Assembly (NCBI GenBank): GCA_014730275.1
Contig: WJIL01000108.1
Location: 1-64,000 of the forward strand
Source: Candidatus Lokiarchaeota archaeon
GTDB lineage: Archaea; Asgardarchaeota; Thorarchaeia; Thorarchaeales; Thorarchaeaceae
Length of the DNA stretch: 64,000 nucleotides
Direction: 5' to 3'
Shown here: piece after piece, positions 41,814 through 48,349 of the stretch
How positions within the stretch are numbered: the first letter of the stretch is position 1
How the letters are laid out: every line of letters begins with the position of its first letter
The notes under the pieces: generated by a model
The model's input: the letters and a program-made list of their open reading frames with translations, nothing else
Database searches by the model: none
What the model was told of the DNA's origin: nothing
Program-made: the position numbers and the translations under genes

Positions 41814-42935
41814 GTGAAGACGGAGACTATCCAGATTATGGCTGGAGCAGCGGTCCTTTCTGCCTTCACGTATGTCCCGATATTAGCACGGGATTACCTA
41901 GGAGCAAACGAATTCTACGTAACATTGCTGGTAAGCTCCTATGCTGCTGCCATGTTTGTCTCAAGCTATGTTTTCGGACGAGCAGGCGACATTCATGGTC
42001 GCAGAGTGGTTCTAAGAATCGGCTTACTGCTTTCTACATTGAGCTTTGCTCTCCTTCTCATAGCTTCATCGCCAGAATCACTTTTCATCATCAGAGTGCT
42101 AAACGGCTTCTGTATTGGCATATATCCAGGAGCGCTGGCAGCGTATGCTCACGAATCCAAGATGGCAATGGGGAGATTCGCTACCTTTGGTGCGCTCGGA
42201 TGGGGGTTTGGAACCGCGCTTGCCGGGTTGGCTGCAGGCTTCAATATCTATTATGCATTTGCTCTTTCCAGTCTTTTCTACATGATGGCATTTGCCACCT
42301 CAATGAAGCTGCCTCCAATAGAACACGATGAAATGGACGTCCCTTTGCTTCCAATGAAAACACTGAAGCAAAACCTCCCGGTCTATCTTGCAATTCTTAT
42401 TCGCCACAGCAGTGCTTCCGCTGTGTGGACCCTATGGCCTCTTCTTCTTAGCGACTTGGGTGCTGACTTCTTCATGATTGGAATTGTTCAAGCTAGCAAT
42501 TCAATTAGTCAGGTAATTTTCATGGCCGCCATTACGGACCGTATAGGATATGAGAAGCTAGTTATAATGGGACTTCTGGCGTCTGCCATAACATTTGCTT
42601 GGTTCGCCTTGGTAACCAATATCCTTCAGATGATTCCTGCTCAGATTCTTCTTGGATTCTCCTGGGCATGTCTGTATGTTGGGGCTCTTCGATATGTCAC
42701 TGATCGAAATAAAGAGAAAAGCACAGCTTCGGGACTGCTTCAGTCAATGATGTCCATTTCAGGCGTCATAGGCCCCATTATAGCAACGATTCTCTATTTT
42801 GTCTGGCCAAGCTATACCCCCATACTGCTCAATGCTATGATAATGTCATTCGTGGCATTCATCATATTCACGTATGGAGTTAGAAAACGGAATGCCGCTA
42901 AGAGCGGCTACGCGGATACGGGCTTCCGCTTCTAG
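41814..42935 (+). CDS. MFS transporter
   Basis: 373 residues from GTG 41814, about 11-12 membrane helices. The first loop 2-3 motif is GRAGDIHGRRVVLRIG (the MFS G-x-x-x-D-x-x-G-R-R motif), and a matching ITDRIGYEKLVIMG occurs in the second half. It is slightly short at the C-terminus. A drug or metabolite efflux type is likely; substrate unknown. Converges on the second MFS gene. Confidence 0.9.
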   Translation: MKTETIQIMAGAAVLSAFTYVPILARDYLGANEFYVTLLVSSYAAAMFVSSYVFGRAGDIHGRRVVLRIGLLLSTLSFALLLIASSPESLFIIRVLNGFCIGIYPGALAAYAHESKMAMGRFATFGALGWGFGTALAGLAAGFNIYYAFALSSLFYMMAFATSMKLPPIEHDEMDVPLLPMKTLKQNLPVYLAILIRHSSASAVWTLWPLLLSDLGADFFMIGIVQASNSISQVIFMAAITDRIGYEKLVIMGLLASAITFAWFALVTNILQMIPAQILLGFSWACLYVGALRYVTDRNKEKSTASGLLQSMMSISGVIGPIIATILYFVWPSYTPILLNAMIMSFVAFIIFTYGVRKRNAAKSGYADTGFRF

Positions 42936-42965
42936 CGCGATTCATTCCAACTCCAGTGAAGAGTG

Positions 42966-44327
42966 TCATTCTCCAATAGCGGCATCACCGACTTCACCTG
43001 TTCGGACCATGAGGGTGAGAATCAGTGAGATGACGAAGAAAGTAATTGAAAGCGGGAAAAGCACTGCTATGGAGGTCAAATCGAAAATGACTCCGCTTAT
43101 GAATGGACCAACAATAGCAGCTGTCATACTGCTGGCATAGTACAGCCCAGTTCCGGCACCAACTTTCTCCTGACCTATAAGCTGCCAAATCATGACGATA
43201 CTGTTAACATTAACAAAAGCCCAACCCACCCCAGCTACACCTAGAATTCCAAGAATCAGCCAGTAATCAACTGTAAACCATAGCACAAAGAGTGAGGCAA
43301 TCATGATACATAGACCCACTAGTATGGTCCGTCTTCGCCCAATTTTCCCTGCAATATAACCTGCGGGAACAGCGAAGATGACAAAGGACAAAGCAATCCC
43401 ATTCAGTAGGAACGATGCGTCGGCAGTAAGAAAACCGAGGACTTCTTTGCCATAGCGGGTAAACCATGTTTCAATAGCGTTATAGCCGAAGAACCAGAAC
43501 AGAATGGCGCCAAGCAATGCAGCTGCAGACTTGTCCTCCGAGAAAGACACGGTCTGGAAAGCTTCGATGATACCCATCTTATCACGTGCATCATGAGGAA
43601 CTTCTGGTTCCTTAACAACGAAGAAGAGGATAATCACAGAGACAACCATAATCACTGATGTTGTCAGAAAAGCGAGGACTGGACCCGATTGAGCCGCTGT
43701 TACTCCAAGGAGTGAACCTAGAGCGGGATCACTTATTTTGTAAATCTGAGATGCCACAGCGAAAGCGTAGATGGCCCCAATCCCGCCCATCAGATTGATG
43801 ACGCCATTAGCTTTGGACCGGTGTTCTTCAGGTACCAAATCAGGCATCAGTGCCACAACCGGTGCTCGGTAGAAAGCCATTGCGATGTTGAAAGAGGTGA
43901 TGAATGCGAACATTGCCCAAAAGCCGAATACTGCCCAGCCATATGCCACGAGTGTGAAAAATGCTGCTGCGATCGGTGCACCAATCATGATATACGGCAT
44001 CCTTCGCCCCCATTTCGTTTGAGTAGCATCAGACTTAGCGCCGATGTATGGCTGCATGAAGAGAGCAACTGCATTATCAAGGACCATAACAGCGCCGATA
44101 ATCGTGTTTTGAAGATCACCAACGATGAATGTAGGAAGGAAATCGGCAGGAAGGTAGCTATTATACACACTCCAGCTTATACCTGTCGTAAAGAAACCCA
44201 AACCTATTGCCAGAACATACAGCCAGCGCATCTTCTCCGGCTCGTAGGACTCTGTATCCTCGGAGGCCGAATCTTGCACGGGCATCTTCGCTGTTTCGGT
44301 ATTATTCGACTCGTCATCTGTTGCCAA
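42966..44327 (-). CDS. MFS transporter, SLC45/sugar-cation symporter-like
   Basis: 453 residues from TTG 44327; an ATG at 44285 would trim an acidic 14-residue leader. Twelve helices. SDATQTKWGRRMPYIMIG between helices 2 and 3, and MAFYRAPVVALMPDLVPEEHRSKANGVINLMGGIGAI, match the sucrose transporter/SLC45-GPH-like group, where W-G-R-R-x-P is typical. Likely sugar or sugar-derivative uptake with a proton or sodium. The N-terminus is hydrophilic and acidic. Monocistronic. Confidence 0.88.
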   Translation of the reverse strand: MATDDESNNTETAKMPVQDSASEDTESYEPEKMRWLYVLAIGLGFFTTGISWSVYNSYLPADFLPTFIVGDLQNTIIGAVMVLDNAVALFMQPYIGAKSDATQTKWGRRMPYIMIGAPIAAAFFTLVAYGWAVFGFWAMFAFITSFNIAMAFYRAPVVALMPDLVPEEHRSKANGVINLMGGIGAIYAFAVASQIYKISDPALGSLLGVTAAQSGPVLAFLTTSVIMVVSVIILFFVVKEPEVPHDARDKMGIIEAFQTVSFSEDKSAAALLGAILFWFFGYNAIETWFTRYGKEVLGFLTADASFLLNGIALSFVIFAVPAGYIAGKIGRRRTILVGLCIMIASLFVLWFTVDYWLILGILGVAGVGWAFVNVNSIVMIWQLIGQEKVGAGTGLYYASSMTAAIVGPFISGVIFDLTSIAVLFPLSITFFVISLILTLMVRTGEVGDAAIGE

Positions 44328-44472
44328 AAGAATTCACCAACGAAAGCCAAGGTGAGAAATGGCTTCCCTGTATAAGAATGCACATGGTAGTAGCATTGAC
44401 ATTGAATGCACCATTTTCAAAGGGCCCTATCATCGGGTTCATATGAGCTAGGCAAATGGTTCTGCCTGTGTT

Positions 44473-44760
44473 ATGATGGAATTGGATGTTACGTTCTTTG
44501 TCAGACCAGCAGTCTGGGTTGTACTGAAGGAGTTATCATGGGGAGACCGATTTGAACACGACCTTTCTGGGAAAGTCGAGAAAGAAATCGATAGCACCAG
44601 CATGCCCTTCGGAGAGGTGGCAGATAAGCTTGTAGGATCTGAGATATGTTACCGATTCAAAGGCGGAGAAGGTAACCCGTACTTGACACTAACCGAGAAG
44701 GGCTGGACAATAACGGAAAAACTACTGGCAATCGAGGATATCCTGAAAGATTGGACATAG
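44473..44760 (+). CDS. hypothetical protein, 95 residues
   Basis: Alpha/beta pattern: VTFFVRPAVWVVLKEL, a charged loop, then MPFGEVADKLVGSEICYRFKGGEGNPYLTLTEKGWTITEKLLAIEDIL. The last part resembles the wing and final helix of a winged helix (YLTLTEKG), so a degenerate DNA-binding domain is possible. No family recognised. Lies ahead of the methyltransferase gene by 124 bases. Confidence 0.5.
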   Translation: MMELDVTFFVRPAVWVVLKELSWGDRFEHDLSGKVEKEIDSTSMPFGEVADKLVGSEICYRFKGGEGNPYLTLTEKGWTITEKLLAIEDILKDWT

Positions 44761-44884
44761 TACGGGGTATCCAGAACGGTAGGATAACATATCCTATTAC
44801 TCAGTGGGATTTCTCGACGTTTATGGCTTCATCATATTCAAATGGAATGCATGAATCTCTCCTATGCGGTAATGAAATCACTTC

Positions 44885-45691
44885 ATGAGGAAACCAAATG
44901 TGCTACTGAATCATCTCTCGTCTTTGCGGTGCCCAAAGTGCCAAGGCAAGTTGAATCTCTCAGACACATCAAATATCTCCAACCGAATACTCCAGAATAC
45001 ACTCTACTGTGATAATGGGCATTGCTGGCAAATTAAGGATGGAATCGTTTCACTCAACCATCCGAAATTCATTCGCAGAAAAGAAACAGATGTACGAGGA
45101 AAAATACTTCGAGGGGTCTTAAAGGAAAAAGACTCACTTAACTTGAGCCTGGAGGATATCATGAAACCTGTGAGGGAATGTATACCTCATCACAGCGGTA
45201 TTCGTATTCTTGAGATGTCTGCAGGAGGATTTACGAGCTACCTGCTACTCCAAGATATGTTAGACAACCTCGAGGGTACACCCGAACTGCATGCAATGGA
45301 TTCAAGCGCAGAAAGGTTGAATCATACAATGCACAAAATCTACGAGCAGGATATACCAGTAACAGGCGTACATGGTAATGAAACCCATGCGCCGTACCCT
45401 GCAGAATGGTTTGATCTGGTTTTTCAGATTGGTCAACTAAGTACCTTTAGAAGCAAGGAGACCATCATGAAAGAAATGCTGCGCCTTGTTGCCCCAAGTG
45501 GTTCAGCGGTAATTCTTGATTGGGGTATGTCGCCAAAAATCAGAGATAAGGGGAGTAGCGAAAGGCTATTGAAGGATCTTCAGCCACTCGCCAATAGACC
45601 TCCCCTAGAGTCGCTACCTAACGACGTAGATAGCGCGGAGATAGAGTACATAGCGCGAGATTTGATGTTCTCCATCCGGATGCAGAAATGA
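44885..45691 (+). CDS. SAM-dependent methyltransferase with N-terminal zinc ribbon
   Basis: 268 residues. A Trm112-like/zinc-ribbon start (LRCPKCQGKLNL...LYCDNGHCWQIKDGIVSL, about 13-57) precedes a class I methyltransferase domain. Motif I is IRILEMSAGGFTSYLL, motif II HAMDSSAERL, and the motif IV region FDLVFQIGQLSTF, followed by EMLRLVAPSGSAVILDWG. Motif I is altered (EMSAGG instead of E/D-x-G-x-G), so SAM binding should be checked. The zinc ribbon fused upstream is as in RlmA-type rRNA methyltransferases and in UbiE-like proteins. Target unknown. Confidence 0.78.
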   Translation: MRKPNVLLNHLSSLRCPKCQGKLNLSDTSNISNRILQNTLYCDNGHCWQIKDGIVSLNHPKFIRRKETDVRGKILRGVLKEKDSLNLSLEDIMKPVRECIPHHSGIRILEMSAGGFTSYLLLQDMLDNLEGTPELHAMDSSAERLNHTMHKIYEQDIPVTGVHGNETHAPYPAEWFDLVFQIGQLSTFRSKETIMKEMLRLVAPSGSAVILDWGMSPKIRDKGSSERLLKDLQPLANRPPLESLPNDVDSAEIEYIARDLMFSIRMQK

Positions 45692-45720
45692 ATCGGTAAG
45701 CATCCGGATGTAGGAGAAGC

Positions 45721-45810
45721 CTATGTTGGTTCCCAACTCAGGACTTCTTCACGGGTCAAATCGTCGCCATGATTGTGATCAGGTTGATTCTGTGATTCTT
45801 CGTGATTCAT
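45721..45810 (-). CDS. possible small protein, 29 residues
   Basis: ATG at 45810 to TAG at 45723-45721. It encodes a very hydrophilic, acidic peptide beginning MNHEESQNQPDHNHGDD and ending LSWEPT. It lies 67 bases downstream of the 34-residue frame on the same strand. No homology can be judged at this size; listed because the 444-base gap has no other content here. Confidence 0.3.
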   Translation of the reverse strand: MNHEESQNQPDHNHGDDLTREEVLSWEPT

Positions 45811-45877
45811 AATATCATCATCCAGTTTGAAGTGATAATAGGAAAGGGAGAGAAGCGGGTCGCTTGCTTCATCTCAT

Positions 45878-45982
45878 CTACCTACGATAGATGTAAGCAT
45901 AGCAGACCGCATCTGCTCTCTCAACTTTCTTCCTGTTGTTCACACCGAGTATTCCTTTCTTCGAATTTCGTTCTACAGCCAT
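45878..45982 (-). CDS. possible small basic protein, 34 residues
   Basis: ATG at 45982 to TAG at 45880-45878. It encodes a basic peptide: MAVERNSKKGILGVNNRKK, then VERADAVCYAYIYRR. A CTTAAC element about 26 bases upstream lies in the centre of palindrome AGTTTG-TTAAG-CAAACT, so the frame has a plausible, regulated, leaderless promoter. It is divergent from the winged-helix gene at 46136. Confidence 0.4.
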   Translation of the reverse strand: MAVERNSKKGILGVNNRKKVERADAVCYAYIYRR

Positions 45983-45998
45983 CTTTTTTCACCATATT

Positions 45999-46020
45999 AG
46001 TTTGTTAAGCAAACTATTTC
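45999..46020. promoter_or_regulatory. palindromic repeat A, candidate operator
   Basis: AGTTTG-TTAAG-CAAACT followed by ATTTC. The element GTTTG-Y-T-W-W-G-CAAACTATTYC recurs 55 bp away at 46055. It overlaps the presumed TATA element of the minus-strand 34-residue frame. Confidence 0.55.
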
Positions 46021-46052
46021 TCTGTATATAGTACAAACTCAAAAGCATATAA

Positions 46053-46075
46053 AGGTTTGCTTTGCAAACTATTCC
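46053..46075. promoter_or_regulatory. palindromic repeat B, candidate operator
   Basis: GTTTGC-TTT-GCAAAC (46055-46069) followed by TATTCC, the second copy of repeat A. It directly follows an AGCATATAAAGG TATA-like box. Confidence 0.55.
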
Positions 46076-46092
46076 TAAGAAAAAAGTAAAAG

Positions 46093-46114
46093 GTTTAAAC
46101 GTTAAACTTTAAAA
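46093..46114 (+). promoter_or_regulatory. palindrome C and promoter of the winged-helix gene
   Basis: GTTTAA-ACG-TTAAAC (46093-46107), a relaxed form of repeats A and B, abuts CTTTAAAA (about 46107-46114), which is about 25 bases ahead of the ATG at 46136 and serves as the TATA box. Confidence 0.5.
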
Positions 46115-46135
46115 TGGAATTCTACATAAAACACA

Positions 46136-46918
46136 ATGGGAAAAGAGGTACTAGCCTTGGCGCATGAGATTACATTTACAGAAGAAACCGACAGTCTCGA
46201 AGGTATCGAGCTGACTCCAGAGGGCAAGAAAGCCCAGAAGGAACTCGAATTTGTCAAGGAAGCAAGTCGTGCCGAATTGCTTGATGACCCGGTGAGATTA
46301 GAGATAGTCAAGATTCTCAGGCAAGGAATCCAAGACACGCAAACCACACGAGAGTTCAATGAGGAAAACAACGAAACCATCATACGCAAGAAAGAGGTCA
46401 GACGTAACATCATGTCTGTAACCGAAATCGTGAAGGTTAGCGAGGAAAATGAACAATTCAACAAGGTGACCAAAAACCAAGCCTACTACCATCTGCCCAA
46501 ATTAATCGAAGCGAATTTTGTAATAAAGTATGGTACCGTGGAAACAGGCGACAGAACCACCGACTATTATAGACGAACTGCACGAAGCTTCGTTCTTACT
46601 AGAGGCAGAATCGTAACGGGTCAGAAAGAGGTACGAGAACGAAACGAGAAACATGTTAAGCTACTTTCTCGGGTATTTGACTTGGGCTTATCTGAGGAAG
46701 ATAAGGAAAAGCTGGTGGAGTTACTTGTTAGCGCTGAAGACACAATCAATAAAGCAAGGCCAGAAATGGCTGAAAGAATCAGCGGTGATGTAGCCGACAA
46801 AGAGGTCATAGACACCTGGATGTGGCTGCTAAGATTGTATGCTTTTGGCGATGAAGAATGGGTGAAGCTCCAACGGAACATGCATGATCTAGTATTTGGA
46901 AAAGAGTCTCAAGAGTAA
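46136..46918 (+). CDS. winged-helix transcriptional regulator (ArsR-like)
   Basis: 260 residues. An acidic N-terminus (TFTEETDSLEGIELTPEGKK) precedes the winged helix (about 43-150). First helices LLDDPVRLEIVKILRQG, then a charged insertion of about 40 residues (TTREFNEENNETIIRKKEVRRNIM), then NQAYYHLPKLIEANFVIKYG as recognition helix and wing start. The C-terminal half is helical, probably for dimerisation. Three related palindromes in its promoter suggest autoregulation together with the divergent small frame. Effector unknown. Confidence 0.8.
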   Translation: MGKEVLALAHEITFTEETDSLEGIELTPEGKKAQKELEFVKEASRAELLDDPVRLEIVKILRQGIQDTQTTREFNEENNETIIRKKEVRRNIMSVTEIVKVSEENEQFNKVTKNQAYYHLPKLIEANFVIKYGTVETGDRTTDYYRRTARSFVLTRGRIVTGQKEVRERNEKHVKLLSRVFDLGLSEEDKEKLVELLVSAEDTINKARPEMAERISGDVADKEVIDTWMWLLRLYAFGDEEWVKLQRNMHDLVFGKESQE

Positions 46919-46963
46919 ACTACAGAAGAAGCTACATCAGGCGGAAAAGATGGATGTAGCAAA

Positions 46964-47338
46964 TTAGATTTGACCCTTAAGAGTAAGGGCGGTCCTTGCT
47001 AGATCGATAATCGCAAGCTCGGGTTCTGAATCAGTCTGTGCCCAGGCAATAAGCCATGTTCCGCTCTCAACCTTGCGCATCAGAATATGACCGTTTTTCT
47101 TTGCCGATGCTATGTAATAGTCTGAGCTGCACTCGACTTGTATGTAGGGCTTCCCCCCTACCACGATTGCCGGAGCATCGTTGACAAAAGCTTTGGCCAG
47201 CTGCTCCGTATCCTCGGCTAGATCCCAGTTATTCGTTTGCCAGACGATCTGCCCATCTTTGAAAACTGCAAAAGCACCTATCTTGGGATTGTTCTCATAA
47301 AGAAGAGTCCAAGAATTTTCGATACTGCTCAGTGATAT
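46964..47338 (-). CDS. profilin-like protein, second of a tandem pair, no standard start codon
   Basis: The frame is open from after a TAA at 47353-47351 down to the stop at 46964. Profilin-like landmarks: an N-terminal helix with ENSWTLLYE, strands GAFAVFKDGQIVWQTNNWDL (compare profilin A-x-I-x-G-x-D-G-x-V-W-A-x-S), then AIVVGGKPYIQVECS (profilin L-G-G-x-K-Y-M-V-I), a KKNGHILMRKV strand, WLIAWAQ, and a C-terminal helix. It is about 30-40% identical by eye to the neighbour at 47419. No ATG, GTG or TTG precedes the conserved part until 47164. An AAAGGAGAG ribosome binding site is followed by ATA (47338) and CTG (47332), the best start candidates. Otherwise the gene is damaged. Confidence 0.6.
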   Translation of the reverse strand: MSLSSIENSWTLLYENNPKIGAFAVFKDGQIVWQTNNWDLAEDTEQLAKAFVNDAPAIVVGGKPYIQVECSSDYYIASAKKNGHILMRKVESGTWLIAWAQTDSEPELAIIDLARTALTLKGQI

Positions 47339-47418
47339 ACTCTCCTTTTAGGTGGATATGGCACGGCATAGTATTCGCGGTTGTCAAAGTACTGTCCTAT
47401 CGGCTGCTGCCTGAAGGA

Positions 47419-47799
47419 CTATACCTTGCCTTTCAATGACTTGGCTGCGCGATCGACGTCTACATAGATTCCGTCAGGTGCAGCATCCTTGGCTGCCCAT
47501 GCTACTGCCCACTTGCCGTCTTCTATCTTGGCAAGCACGAGAGTACCATTACCCTGAACGTTTCTCGCTACCAAACTTTCTGGAGTTGTGCGTATCGTGC
47601 TGTATTTAACCTCATTCTGCTTCACACTTGTTGCTTCATTCTTCACGGCAGAAATCAGGCTTTGAGCGTCATTCTGAAGGTCCCAGTTGTCGCTCTGCCA
47701 CAATACTTCGCCGCTTTCAGAGATGACTCCAAAAGCTTGAACCATTTCGCCGCTGTCTTCATAGGCCTGTGTATATGCTTCCATTACAGGATCTGACAT
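47419..47799 (-). CDS. profilin-like actin-binding protein
   Basis: 126 residues from ATG 47799, the usual profilin length; a longer frame to 47880 is not profilin-like at its start. Order: helix (MEAYTQAYEDSG), strands VQAFGVISESGEVLWQSDNWDL, helix AQSLISAVKNEA, KQNEVKYSTIRTTPESLVARN (matches the profilin G-x-K-Y-x-x-I-R and the following K/R-x-x-x-G), GTLVLAKIEDGKWAVAWA, and a C-terminal helix VDRAAKSLKG. Asgard profilins bind actin and can regulate filament growth, so an actin role is likely. The roadblock/LC7 fold has similar secondary structure and is the main alternative. Confidence 0.65.
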   Translation of the reverse strand: MSDPVMEAYTQAYEDSGEMVQAFGVISESGEVLWQSDNWDLQNDAQSLISAVKNEATSVKQNEVKYSTIRTTPESLVARNVQGNGTLVLAKIEDGKWAVAWAAKDAAPDGIYVDVDRAAKSLKGKV

Positions 47800-47989
47800 T
47801 GTATTGTTCACCCGTACTTGAATTGTAGGAGCACAAGTCCATTTAAAGAAATTCTTGATAACCTCAATTCTTGCACGCAAGAGGACTCAGAAGTCTACAT
47901 TGTTAGTGGAAAGGACCACCGATGGTGTGATAGCTACCCAAAGACTTGTTATTCGCCCTGCAAGCCACACATACTGGAGAGTAATCCCC

Positions 47990-48304
47990 ATGTCTGTAAG
48001 CAAAGAAGTCATTTGGCAGGCCGATGCTGGAACGTTCTTGCGTGTGTTCGTGAAACCAAGGTCTGGGAAACGTAATCTACTTGAAGAAATGACCAAAAAC
48101 ACGATACAGCTTAATCTCAAGTCATCAGCAAGACGTGGCAAAGCCAACAAGGAACTGCTGAAACGAGTATCCAAGGTTCTAGGCATATCTTCAGGGGATA
48201 TCTCACTGGTAGCAGGACAGCGTTCAAGAGATAAAACGCTGCTCATCCCAAGTATGGAGCCTGATGAAATCATCGAAGCTTTTGAGAGCCTGAAGGAAGA
48301 ATAG
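47990..48304 (+). CDS. DUF167 (YggU/UPF0235) family protein
   Basis: 104 residues from ATG 47990. Family core: FLRVFVKPRSGKR, IQLNLKSSARRGKANKELLKRVSKVLGI, DISLVAGQRSRDKTLLI. The R-G-K-A-N-x-E-L segment and G-x-x-S-R-x-K are diagnostic. Function unknown in all domains of life. Upstream of the OPT transporter, 45 bases away, probably cotranscribed. Confidence 0.9.
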   Translation: MSVSKEVIWQADAGTFLRVFVKPRSGKRNLLEEMTKNTIQLNLKSSARRGKANKELLKRVSKVLGISSGDISLVAGQRSRDKTLLIPSMEPDEIIEAFESLKEE

Positions 48305-48349
48305 ACGAAATCTCAATTGGTTATCATATGAAGACACAGGGATGGGCTG

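Noticed and set aside
43821-44375. 184-residue cysteine-rich plus-strand frame
   Set aside because: It is antisense to the second MFS transporter, whose membrane helices and WGRR motif are intact; Cys/His richness is an artefact of the reverse frame.
47419-47799. Roadblock/LC7 protein as the first choice for this gene
   Set aside because: Secondary structure would fit, but the K-Y-x-x-I-R strand, the W near the strand-2 end and the length match profilin better. Kept as an alternative in the annotation.
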